Translations under genes and position numbers: made by a program
The notes under the pieces: model-generated
Told to the model about the DNA's origin: nothing
Database searches by the model: none
What the model saw: the letters and a program-made list of their open reading frames with translations, nothing else
Source: Treponema sp.
GTDB taxonomy: Bacteria; Spirochaetota; Spirochaetia; Treponematales; Breznakiellaceae
DNA: 18,099 bases
Direction of reading: 5' to 3'
Assembly (NCBI GenBank): GCA_031270205.1
Contig: JAISYA010000042.1
Span: forward strand, 1-18,099
In this document: positions 1 through 6,634 of the stretch, piece after piece
Layout: each line of letters begins with the position of its first letter
Position numbering within the stretch: position 1 is the stretch's first letter

Positions 1-164
1 GGCCCGAAACAACGCAAAACTTACTCAAAAACCTCGCAAACAAGAGAAAATTCCGGTAATGCCGAAACTGTCAAAGCAAAAGTTCGTGCTTATCCTCTTA
101 TCCATACTTATAGAAAAGCCGCCGCGGGCCGGAAGAAAATATCCGGGCGGAGGGAAGGATTCGG

Positions 165-195
165 TTTTAACAGGGGCGGGAACCCCTGATTAAAA
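165..195. promoter_or_regulatory. Long palindrome, possible operator or bidirectional hairpin
   Basis: TTTTAA plus CAGGGG (165-176) faces CCCCTG plus TTAAAA (183-195) around the 6-base centre CGGGAA, with one unpaired A at 189. That gives twelve pairs. Neither strand has a run of T directly after the stem, so it is a poor intrinsic terminator. It lies about 55 bases before the proposed -35 box of the sugar operon, which would suit an operator for a sugar-responsive repressor or activator, but no regulator gene is in the window. The structure is seen; the role is inferred. Confidence 0.35.
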
Positions 196-248
196 TAAAA
201 GAGGAACCCCGGAGACGGTTTCATCTTGGTCGGGTGGCCGCTTCAGGG

Positions 249-276
249 TTCGAGCTGGATACGCTAAAAGTATACT
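249..276 (+). promoter_or_regulatory. Putative sigma70 promoter of the CUT2 sugar operon
   Basis: A -10 box TATACT at 271-276 matches five of six consensus bases. A weak -35 element TTCGAG at 249-254 lies 16 bases upstream. Transcription would begin near 283, leaving a leader of about 43 bases that carries AGGAGGA just before the ATG at 326. The weak -35 suggests dependence on an activator, which is common for sugar operons. Confidence 0.4.
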
Positions 277-325
277 GCTTTTTGTGTGTTTAGTTCTCTT
301 TAACCAATTTTTAGGAGGACCGTTT

Positions 326-1270
326 ATGAAGAGAGTAGTGTTTGGGTGTCTTATCCTGGCCCTGTGCGCCGGGATGGTGTTTGGCGCCGGCAGACAGCAG
401 AGCGCGGGCGGAAAGAAGCAGTATGTTTTCGGATATACCTGTATGCAGCTTTCCAACCCCTTCTTTACCTACATTGAGCAGGGCATGCGCAAAGAAATTG
501 AAAAGAACGGCGACAAGCTTATTACCGTTGATCCCGCGATGGACGTGGCCAAGCAGATCAACCAGATCGAAGATCTTATTTCCCAGAAAATCGATCTGCT
601 TTTCCTCAACCCCGTAGACTGGGAAGGTATCCGCCCGGCGCTTTTGGCGTTGCAGCGGGCCAATATCCCCGTAGTCAACTTTGACGCCGAAGTCAAGGAC
701 ATGGACCTGGTTACCGCCTACGCCGGTTCCGACAATTACAACGCGGGCAAGGTATGCGGCGAAGATTTGGTAAAGCGCTTCCCCCAGGGAGGGCCCATCG
801 CCATTCTTGATTCCCCCACGATGAACTCCGTCCGGGACCGCATTTCCGGTTTTGAAGACGCGATCAGGGGCCGCAACTTTAACGTGGTCTTCCGGCGGGA
901 CGCCCTGGGCGATCTTCCCACAGCCCTGCGCCATACCGAAGACATGCTCCAGAGCAATCCCGAAGTTATCGCCATCATGGGCGGTAACGATCCGACGGCC
1001 CTGGGCGCGCTGGCGGCCTGCAAAACCGCCAACCGCACCAACATCGCCATCTACGGCGTTGACGGTTCCCCCGAGGCCAAGGCCGCCATGGCCGAGAAAG
1101 GCCAGTTCGTCGGCTCCGGCGCCCAGAGCCCTCTCAACATCGGCCTTGAATCCCTCAAGCTGGGTTATCAGATCCTCCGCGGCGAGTCTTACGAGAAGCG
1201 TATCCCCGTACCGACCTTTATGATCAATCAGGACAACGTTTCCCAGTACGGTACCAGCGGCTGGCAATAG
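326..1270 (+). CDS. Periplasmic sugar-binding protein of a CUT2 (ribose-type) ABC transporter
   Basis: This 314-residue protein captures a sugar outside the inner membrane and delivers it to the permease encoded two genes downstream. It belongs to the RbsB-like periplasmic binding protein family (Peripla_BP_4 type). Residues 1-22 form a signal peptide: a basic start, a hydrophobic core, and a likely cleavage near FGAG. C14 is preceded by LAL, a poor lipobox, so a soluble periplasmic protein is more likely than a lipoprotein. Family landmarks are NFDAEV (118-123), a VRDRISGFEDA segment (169-179), NDPTALGALAA (221-231) and VDGSPEA (245-251), which correspond to ligand-contacting loops in RbsB. 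The ATG at 326 is chosen because AGGAGGA (313-319) sits 6 bases before it; an in-frame GTG at 284 has no such site and would spoil the signal peptide. Ribose, galactose, xylose or another monosaccharide cannot be told apart from sequence alone. Confidence 0.93.
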   Translation: MKRVVFGCLILALCAGMVFGAGRQQSAGGKKQYVFGYTCMQLSNPFFTYIEQGMRKEIEKNGDKLITVDPAMDVAKQINQIEDLISQKIDLLFLNPVDWEGIRPALLALQRANIPVVNFDAEVKDMDLVTAYAGSDNYNAGKVCGEDLVKRFPQGGPIAILDSPTMNSVRDRISGFEDAIRGRNFNVVFRRDALGDLPTALRHTEDMLQSNPEVIAIMGGNDPTALGALAACKTANRTNIAIYGVDGSPEAKAAMAEKGQFVGSGAQSPLNIGLESLKLGYQILRGESYEKRIPVPTFMINQDNVSQYGTSGWQ

Positions 1271-1284
1271 AAAATCGTTTTCCA

Positions 1285-1322
1285 GGCAGCGGGCGGCCGC
1301 GCTGTCCGCTGCCCGTTCTTTT
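1285..1322 (+). terminator. Intra-operon attenuator hairpin after the binding-protein gene
   Basis: GGCAGCGG (1285-1292) pairs perfectly with CCGCTGCC (1306-1313) around a 13-base loop and is followed by CGTTCTTTT. This is an intrinsic-terminator shape lying between the binding-protein stop and the ATPase start. In sugar ABC operons such a structure commonly lets the abundant binding protein be made in excess over the membrane and ATPase parts, either by partial termination or by protecting the 3' end of the upstream message. Confidence 0.6.
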
Positions 1323-1343
1323 ACCTGATTTTAGGGGGCTTTA

Positions 1344-2837
1344 GTGAGTGACACGGTTCTGCTGGAAATGAATCATGTAAGGAAGGAATTCCCCGGCGTC
1401 GTTGCCCTGGAAGATGTTTCTTTACAGCTCCGGGCAGGCGAAGTCCACGCCCTGCTTGGGGAGAACGGCGCGGGAAAATCCACCCTTATCAAGGTGCTGG
1501 GAGGCATTTACGCCCCCAATGCGGGGGAGATCCGCATTAACGGAAAGCCGGTGATCATCAGCTCGGTGCAGGACGCCCACGATAACGGGATCAGCGTTAT
1601 TCACCAGGAACTGGTCCTGGTACCCCACATGACAGTGGCGGAAAACATCTTTTTGGGACGGGAGCCGGTCAAGGGCCGTATCGTGGATTTCAAAAAGATG
1701 AACGCCGACGTTAAAGAGATTCTCAATTCCTTTGAACTGGACATCAGGCCCGAAGAAAAAGTAACCAGCCTGACCATCGCCCAGCAGCAGATGGTCGAAA
1801 TCATAAAAGCCCTTTCTTTCAATGCCAAAATCCTGGTTATGGACGAGCCGACTTCTTCCCTTTCGGAAAAGGATGTGGGCTTCCTCTTTGAGACTATCAG
1901 GAAACTCAAGGGCCAGGGGGTGGGGATTATCTATATTTCCCACCGCATGAGCGAGCTTAAGCAGATAACCGACCGGATCACGGTAATCCGGGACGGGGCG
2001 TATATCGGGACCAGGGATACCGCCGCGGCTGCCACCGATGAGCTTATCGCCATGATGGTGGGGCGGCAGCTTACCAACTACTATACCAGGGATTTCGGAA
2101 CTCCCGGCGAGCCGGTGCTGGAACTTAAAAATATAAGCGACGGCAAACTCCTTAAAGATGTGTCCTTTACCCTGCGGAAGGGAGAGATCCTCGGTTTCGC
2201 CGGCCTTGTTGGGGCCGGCCGTAGCGAGCTGGTAAAGACCATCTTCGGCCTTTGGCCCCAGGCTGTGGGCGACATCTTGGTGGACGGCAAGAAGGCGGCC
2301 ATACGCAACCCGGAAGAGGCCATGGCCCTGGGCCTTGTGCTGGTGCCGGAGAGCCGCAAGCTTGAGGCTATCTATCCCGAAATGAGCGTGATGTTCAACA
2401 TCACCCTCAAAACCATAAAGGAATTTATCAGGGGCATTTTTGTCGATTCTGAAAAAGAGCGGGCCATCACCAGGGAGCAGGTGGATACCATGGCCATCAA
2501 AACCCCCTCGTACAGCCAGACCGTGGGGAACCTGTCCGGCGGCAACCAGCAAAAGGTGGTTATCGGGCGCTGGCTTGCCACCAAGCCCAGGATTCTGATT
2601 TTGGATGAGCCTACCAAAGGCGTGGACGTAGGGGCCAAGGCGGAGATATACACCATTATGAACGATCTGGTGAAACAGGGTGTTTCCATCATTATGATAT
2701 CTTCGGAACTGCCCGAGGTTATCAACATGGCCGACCGGGTCATGGTGATGAGCGCCGGCAGAATCACCGCCTGCCTCCCCCGGGAAGAGCTTTCCCAGGA
2801 AAAAATAATGAAACACGCGACACAGTTTATTGTATAG
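1344..2837 (+). CDS. Sugar ABC transporter ATP-binding protein with two fused ATPase domains (RbsA/MglA type)
   Basis: This 497-residue cytoplasmic ATPase powers import of the sugar bound by the product of the preceding gene. It has the tandem-domain form typical of CUT2 transporters and a normal length for them. Domain 1 has Walker A GENGAGKST (39-47), a relaxed signature LTIAQQQM (143-150) and Walker B ILVMDEPTS (163-171). Domain 2 has the degenerate Walker A GLVGAGRSE (287-295), a canonical signature NLSGGNQQK (396-404) and Walker B ILILDEPTKG (417-426). Loss of the lysine in the second P-loop is normal in this family, so domain 1 is expected to do most of the ATP hydrolysis. The start is GTG at 1344, preceded by AGGGGG (1333-1338). 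It follows the attenuator and lies 18 bases before the permease gene, so the two are surely cotranscribed. Confidence 0.95.
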   Translation: MSDTVLLEMNHVRKEFPGVVALEDVSLQLRAGEVHALLGENGAGKSTLIKVLGGIYAPNAGEIRINGKPVIISSVQDAHDNGISVIHQELVLVPHMTVAENIFLGREPVKGRIVDFKKMNADVKEILNSFELDIRPEEKVTSLTIAQQQMVEIIKALSFNAKILVMDEPTSSLSEKDVGFLFETIRKLKGQGVGIIYISHRMSELKQITDRITVIRDGAYIGTRDTAAAATDELIAMMVGRQLTNYYTRDFGTPGEPVLELKNISDGKLLKDVSFTLRKGEILGFAGLVGAGRSELVKTIFGLWPQAVGDILVDGKKAAIRNPEEAMALGLVLVPESRKLEAIYPEMSVMFNITLKTIKEFIRGIFVDSEKERAITREQVDTMAIKTPSYSQTVGNLSGGNQQKVVIGRWLATKPRILILDEPTKGVDVGAKAEIYTIMNDLVKQGVSIIMISSELPEVINMADRVMVMSAGRITACLPREELSQEKIMKHATQFIV

Positions 2838-2855
2838 GACGGAGGAGAAAGGGAG

Positions 2856-3872
2856 ATGAGCGATACCAAAACTAGAGAACCGGCGGACAGGCCGGGCCTG
2901 GGTCAGTCCCCGGTAGTTCGTTTTGTCAAGGATAATCTGGGCATCCTGGTGGGCTTGATTATTCTCTGCCTAATTCTGGTAGTTTACGACATAATCCGGG
3001 GCAGGATGGTTTTCCTGACCACCAATAATATCATGAATGTTTTAAGGCAGGTGGCGACAAACCTCTATATTGCCTGCGCCATGACCATGATCATTATTCT
3101 GGGGGGCATCGACCTTTCGGTGGGCTCGATTGTCGGGCTTGCGGGCTGCGTTACCGGCGGCCTAATCGCCTTTGTCAACTGGCCCATGCCCCTGGCGGTG
3201 TTCATGGGCGTATTGGTGGGGCTGGTCTCCGGCGCCTTTAACGGCATTTGGATTTCCAGGACCACCATCCCGCCCTTTATCGTTACCCTGGCCATGATGA
3301 ACATAGCAAGGGGGGCGGGCTATGTATATACCGGCGGCCAGCCTATCCGGATTATGTCCGATTCCTTTAACTTTATCGGATCGGGGTATGTCTTCGATGT
3401 CGTTCCCATGCCGGTTATCTATTTGGTAATCATCGTGGCGCTCTCCAGTTTCATCATGAACCGGACCAAGCTGGGGCGGCATATCTATGCTGTGGGCGGG
3501 AACCCCATGGCGGCCCGCTTTTCGGGCATTAAGAACGGCCAGGTGAAGTTTTTTGCCTATGTATTCTCCGGCGTTATGAGCGGCATATCCGGCGTGGTTC
3601 TCGCGTCCCGTATGTTTTCGGGCCAGCCTACCGCCGGCCAGAGCTTTGAAATGGACGCCATTGCCGCGGTAGTCCTGGGAGGTACCAGCATGTCCGGCGG
3701 CGTGGGAAAGGTCGGCGGCACTGTCATTGGCGCCCTTATCATAGGCATCCTGAATAACGGCCTTAACCTCCTGAACATCAATTCCTTCTGGCAGTACATC
3801 GTCAAAGGCGTGGTTATTCTTATCGCCGTGTATGTGGACTTCCTCAAGAAGATCAGAAAGGGCGGCAGCTAG
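2856..3872 (+). CDS. Sugar ABC transporter permease (RbsC type)
   Basis: This 338-residue inner-membrane protein is the channel of the CUT2 transporter and probably works as a homodimer, since only one permease gene is present. It belongs to the BPD_transp_2 (RbsC/XylH/AraH) family. After a short charged cytoplasmic start, hydrophobic segments run from about residue 28 to 325. The family signature GGIDLSVGS is at 83-91, LGRHIYAVGGNP at 206-217, and the conserved C-terminal stretch AVVLGGTSMSGG with the following glycine-rich segment at 271-303. The start at 2856 is preceded by GGAGGAG (2841-2847). The gene ends about 30 bases before a strong terminator, which closes the operon. The substrate is not determinable from the sequence. 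Confidence 0.94.
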   Translation: MSDTKTREPADRPGLGQSPVVRFVKDNLGILVGLIILCLILVVYDIIRGRMVFLTTNNIMNVLRQVATNLYIACAMTMIIILGGIDLSVGSIVGLAGCVTGGLIAFVNWPMPLAVFMGVLVGLVSGAFNGIWISRTTIPPFIVTLAMMNIARGAGYVYTGGQPIRIMSDSFNFIGSGYVFDVVPMPVIYLVIIVALSSFIMNRTKLGRHIYAVGGNPMAARFSGIKNGQVKFFAYVFSGVMSGISGVVLASRMFSGQPTAGQSFEMDAIAAVVLGGTSMSGGVGKVGGTVIGALIIGILNNGLNLLNINSFWQYIVKGVVILIAVYVDFLKKIRKGGS

Positions 3873-3902
3873 CAGTTTATTGCGCTCGTGCATTAAATCC
3901 CC

Positions 3903-3927
3903 AAAAATCGCCAGGAGGCGATTTTTT
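3903..3927 (+). terminator. Intrinsic terminator of the CUT2 sugar operon
   Basis: AAAAATCGCC (3903-3912) pairs over ten bases with GGCGATTTTT (3917-3926) around the loop AGGA, and the stem runs directly into T residues. The stem's own A and T ends make it able to terminate in either direction. It is 30 bases after the permease stop and is a textbook rho-independent terminator. Confidence 0.85.
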
Positions 3928-3936
3928 ACCCTGCAA

Positions 3937-3985
3937 GCTGCCTTGGCAGCACTGCTTTAGCAGCACTGCTTTAGCAGTAAAGCAG
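3937..3985 (+). repeat. Short tandem repeat and hairpin cluster
   Basis: Two perfect tandem copies of CAGCACTGCTTTAG lie at 3947-3960 and 3961-3974. GCTGCC/GGCAGC (3937-3942 with 3945-3950) can fold as one hairpin. CTGCTTTA/TAAAGCAG (3966-3973 with 3978-3985, loop GCAG) folds as another. Because the tandem copies offer alternative pairing partners, the region can adopt more than one fold. It sits between the operon terminator and the kinase gene and encodes no protein. Replication slippage giving a variable copy number would be expected. Confidence 0.6.
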
Positions 3986-4071
3986 CCTCTTATATTGGGA
4001 TTTTTTGCGCTTTTCCTGAAAACCACAAAAGATTCACAAATGCCACAGGCTCCTAGTCATAAAAAGGCAGT

Positions 4072-4082
4072 TATTATATAGT
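4072..4082 (+). promoter_or_regulatory. -10 box directly before the kinase start (possible leaderless transcript)
   Basis: TATTAT at 4072-4077 matches five of six -10 consensus bases and ends only five bases before the ATG at 4083. Transcription would therefore begin at or next to the start codon. No Shine-Dalgarno sequence is visible in the preceding 20 bases. No good -35 element is found 16-18 bases upstream, which lowers confidence. The same layout recurs before the gene at 10609. Confidence 0.35.
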
Positions 4083-5234
4083 ATGAGTATAATCATGGAT
4101 GAGAGTAAAACGCGCCGGCTTTGGGATGTCCTGGACCAATTTGCCCTTTACGGCGAATTGGAGACAATTGAGCCTTTCGGCCGGGGGCATATAAACAGTA
4201 CCTTCAGGTCCCGATGGAATCAGGCGGGGGTAAGGGTTCGCTATACGCACCAGCGGATAAACGAGCGGGTCTTTATCCATCCCGACGAGGTAATGGAAAA
4301 TATCAGCCGGGTTACCGGCCATATCGCGAAAAAATTACAGAATCTCTCCGACAGAAGCCGCCGGGTTTTGTCGGTGGTTCCCTCGCGGGACAGAAAGCCG
4401 TACGTCCGGGACTCCGAAGGGGGCTGGTGGCGGACGTATCTTTTCATTGAGGACGCCCACACACTGGAAGTGGCGGAGTCCCCTGATGATGCCCGTTTTC
4501 TGGGGGCGAGTGTCGGCTGTTTCCAGAAGCAGCTTGCCGATTTGCCTCCGCCCCGGCTGTTCGATGCCATTCCCGATTTTCATAACATGGAAAAACGGTA
4601 TCTCAGTTTTTATGAGGCGCTGGAAAAGGATGTGCGCGGCAGGGCCGCCGCCGCCAAGCCGGAAATAGCCTTTATGAGGGAGAACGAGGAGCGGGGCGCT
4701 GTCCTGATCCGGGCGCTCAGGGACGGTTCCATTCCTGAAAGAATCTGCCATAATGATACCAAGATGAACAATATTCTTATAGATGATAATAGTGACTATA
4801 GCGGGACGGAGTATCCGGTAAGCTGCGTGCTGGACCTTGACACGGTTATGCCGGGAACGAGCCTCTTCGACGTGGGAGACTTGATCCGTACCGTAACCAA
4901 CCGGGCGGAAGAGGACGAGCGTGATCTTTCCAGGGTTGCGTTTGACTGCCGCCTGTTTGAAGCCCTCATAGAGGGATATTTTTCTGAAGCCGGGGAATTT
5001 CTTTTACCGGAAGAAACGGCGCTCATTGTCGAATCAGGGCGGAACTTTGCCCAGCTTATGGGCCTCCGTTTCCTCACCGATTACCTTGGAGGGGATCCGT
5101 ATTATCAAATCGCCCGGCCGGAGCATAATCTTGACCGCTGCAAAAATCAGATTGCCTTAATTCACTCCATGGATTCCCAATGGGGGGAGGTGGAAAGAAT
5201 CGCCGCCGGGATTGTCCGGCGCTTGAACAGGTAA
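4083..5234 (+). CDS. Sugar kinase of the aminoglycoside-phosphotransferase fold, NahK (N-acetylhexosamine 1-kinase)-like
   Basis: This 383-residue cytoplasmic protein probably phosphorylates a sugar at the anomeric carbon with ATP, like NahK/LnpB, which acts on GlcNAc and GalNAc in the lacto-N-biose/galacto-N-biose pathway. The kinase-like fold is shown by the glycine loop GRGHINST (33-40), the Brenner-type catalytic motif HNDTKMNN (223-230, with D225 as likely base and N230 binding metal), and the second metal motif CVLDLDTVMPG (248-258). HNDTK plus DLDTVMPG is the pattern I associate with NahK relatives rather than antibiotic kinases. NahK is about 360 residues, so the length fits. ATG 4083 and ATG 4095 are both possible starts; neither has a Shine-Dalgarno sequence. 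The gene is followed by its own terminator and then a sugar transporter operon, which supports a role in sugar uptake. A different sugar or amino-sugar substrate is possible. Confidence 0.78.
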   Translation: MSIIMDESKTRRLWDVLDQFALYGELETIEPFGRGHINSTFRSRWNQAGVRVRYTHQRINERVFIHPDEVMENISRVTGHIAKKLQNLSDRSRRVLSVVPSRDRKPYVRDSEGGWWRTYLFIEDAHTLEVAESPDDARFLGASVGCFQKQLADLPPPRLFDAIPDFHNMEKRYLSFYEALEKDVRGRAAAAKPEIAFMRENEERGAVLIRALRDGSIPERICHNDTKMNNILIDDNSDYSGTEYPVSCVLDLDTVMPGTSLFDVGDLIRTVTNRAEEDERDLSRVAFDCRLFEALIEGYFSEAGEFLLPEETALIVESGRNFAQLMGLRFLTDYLGGDPYYQIARPEHNLDRCKNQIALIHSMDSQWGEVERIAAGIVRRLNR

Positions 5235-5237
5235 CTG

Positions 5238-5259
5238 GTTCGGCCTCGCCGGACTTTTT
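5238..5259 (+). terminator. Intrinsic terminator of the kinase gene
   Basis: GTTCGGC (5238-5244) pairs with GCCGGAC (5248-5254) around a CTC loop, with one G-T pair, and is followed directly by TTTTT. It starts three bases after the kinase stop codon. It implies that the transporter operon downstream has its own promoter or depends on readthrough. Confidence 0.8.
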
Positions 5260-5266
5260 ATAACAA

Positions 5267-5324
5267 GAGGCTGTTCCAAAACCGTGCGCGTAAGCGTACA
5301 GTCAATTAGTTTTGGAACAGCCTC
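5267..5324. repeat. Perfect 16-bp inverted repeat around a 26-base centre; second terminator or MITE-like element
   Basis: GAGGCTGTTCCAAAAC (5267-5282) is exactly inverted at 5309-5324. The 26-base spacer contains only a tiny CGC/GCG hairpin. As RNA it would form a very stable stem. The nearest T run on the + strand is at 5334-5339, ten bases after the stem, so it is not a tidy terminator. Long exact ends beginning GAGGCTGTT resemble transposon inverted ends, and a 58-bp remnant or MITE would fit the size, but I see no obvious target-site duplication beside it. It may overlap the promoter of the transporter operon. Confidence 0.55.
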
Positions 5325-5354
5325 ACATCATAATTTTTTATGGAGGAAAAAGAG

Positions 5355-6605
5355 ATGAAACGCATCGCATTGCTTCTTATTGCAGCCGCGGCGGTTCTGG
5401 CATTGGGCGGCTGCGCCAAAAAAGCAGGAGAGGCGGAAGCGCAGGCCCAACTGGTTTACTGGACCATGTGGAACGAAGCCGAGCCGCAGGGACAGGTGAT
5501 CGCCCGCGCGGCGGAGGCCTTTACCGCGGAAACGGGGATAAAAGTTGACATTAACTTTAACGGGCGGGATATCCGCAAGACCCTGCAGCCCGCCCTGGAC
5601 GCCGGTGAAACCATTGACCTCTTTGACGAGGATATTGAGCGGGTGGCCAATACCTGGGGCAATTACCTGCTGCCCCTGGATACCTATGTTTCACAAACAT
5701 ATTCCACCACCGGCGGAAAACCCTATGGGGAAGTGATCAACAAGACCCTTCTGGACTTGGCCCGGCAGCTCGGCGGCGGCCAGGTGAAGAACATTCCCTA
5801 TCAGCCCTCCGCCTTTGTTACCATGTACAACAAAGACCTCTTTGAAAAAGCGGGCGTTACTTCGCTTCCCAAAACCGGGGAAGAATTGCTGGACGCCTGC
5901 GCGAAACTCAAGGCTATCGGCGTAACCGGCATCACCGTGGATGACGCCTACATGGCGGCGTTTTTCGGCTACAACATGGATCGCCTTGTGGGCGCCGACA
6001 CTACGCTGGCTATGGTAAGGGACAACGATTTCTCCGGCCCTCAGGTGCTGGCCTTCGGTCAGATGATGGAGACGATGGTGAAGAACGGCTATTTCAGCCA
6101 GAAGGCCGCCTCGAACATCTACCCCGCAGGGCAGGTTGAGGAAATCGCCACCGGCAGAGTCGCCATGTACCTGAACGGGACATGGCTCCCCAACGAGATC
6201 AAAGGCAACGCGCCTAACATGAGATGGGGCGCTTTCGCGTGGCCTGCCATTGGCGCCGGTGACGGCATAGAGGCGAACAACTTCGGCTCTCAGAGTTTCG
6301 GGATCAACAAGAACAGCAAATACCCCGAAGAAACATTCCGCTTTATTGTGTGGATGACTACCGGCGAGTGGGACGCGGCACTGGCAAACGAGAGCATCGG
6401 CATCCCGATGGGTAACGACTCCGTATGGCCCGACGCCCTGGCCGAGGCAAAAGCCGTGGTGGATTCTACCACAAAGCGTCTTCCCTGGGCGGTGGGCATG
6501 GAAGACAAGGCCGAGATCAACGCCAAGATAAAGGAAAATTTTGCCAAATTGATCATGGGCGATTTTAACGCCCAGCAGTTTGCCGCCGCCATGGCGCGCA
6601 ACTAA
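5355..6605 (+). CDS. Lipoprotein sugar-binding protein of a CUT1-type ABC transporter
   Basis: This 416-residue extracytoplasmic solute-binding protein (SBP_bac_1/MalE-like family) is expected to bind an oligosaccharide and present it to the two permeases that follow. Residues 1-20 form a lipoprotein signal with lipobox LGGC and acylated C20, so it is anchored to the outer face of the cytoplasmic membrane. The mature start, QLVYWTMWNE (32-41), is typical of the family, as are the MYNKDLFEKAG segment (157-167) and MYLNGTW (271-277), which resembles the family's conserved substrate-site loop. ATG 5355 is chosen because GGAGG (5342-5346) precedes it by 8 bases; the in-frame ATG at 5340 lies upstream of that site. 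A weak -10-like CATAAT at 5329-5334 could drive the operon. The substrate is unknown, but a NahK-like kinase just upstream suggests an amino-sugar-containing glycan. Confidence 0.92.
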   Translation: MKRIALLLIAAAAVLALGGCAKKAGEAEAQAQLVYWTMWNEAEPQGQVIARAAEAFTAETGIKVDINFNGRDIRKTLQPALDAGETIDLFDEDIERVANTWGNYLLPLDTYVSQTYSTTGGKPYGEVINKTLLDLARQLGGGQVKNIPYQPSAFVTMYNKDLFEKAGVTSLPKTGEELLDACAKLKAIGVTGITVDDAYMAAFFGYNMDRLVGADTTLAMVRDNDFSGPQVLAFGQMMETMVKNGYFSQKAASNIYPAGQVEEIATGRVAMYLNGTWLPNEIKGNAPNMRWGAFAWPAIGAGDGIEANNFGSQSFGINKNSKYPEETFRFIVWMTTGEWDAALANESIGIPMGNDSVWPDALAEAKAVVDSTTKRLPWAVGMEDKAEINAKIKENFAKLIMGDFNAQQFAAAMARN

Positions 6606-6634
6606 CGGCAACGGTAACGCTCAAGGAGGTCGGG

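Larger units (their letters stand above)
1..325. other. Non-coding leader region upstream of the first sugar operon
   Basis: No convincing gene is seen here; the open frames are short and lack both ribosome-binding sites and recognisable protein character. The region holds a near-perfect palindrome at 165-195, a sigma70-like promoter at 249-276, and the leader of the binding-protein gene with its strong AGGAGGA site at 313-319. The first 160 bases are A-rich and show nothing that I can assign. No end of an upstream gene is visible, so the neighbour to the left is unknown. Confidence 0.6.

Noticed and set aside
284..325. Longer N-terminus for the first binding protein from GTG 284
   Set aside because: No ribosome-binding site precedes it, it would put 14 odd residues before a normal signal peptide, and AGGAGGA lies just before ATG 326.
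311..1267. Long open frame on the - strand opposite the first binding-protein gene (similarly 1422-2816, 5691-6611 and others)
   Set aside because: These are antisense shadows of well-supported + strand genes; their translations resemble no family and lack start signals.
3947..3985. Repeats considered as a CRISPR array
   Set aside because: The units are directly abutting, only 14 bases long and present in two copies, with no spacers and no cas genes nearby.
4083..5234. Considered as an aminoglycoside resistance kinase
   Set aside because: The motifs HNDTKMNN and DLDTVMPG and the sugar-transport neighbourhood fit NahK-type sugar kinases better than antibiotic kinases.
5340..5354. Upstream ATG at 5340 as start of the lipoprotein
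   Set aside because: The GGAGG ribosome-binding site lies after it and serves ATG 5355, which begins a perfect lipoprotein signal.
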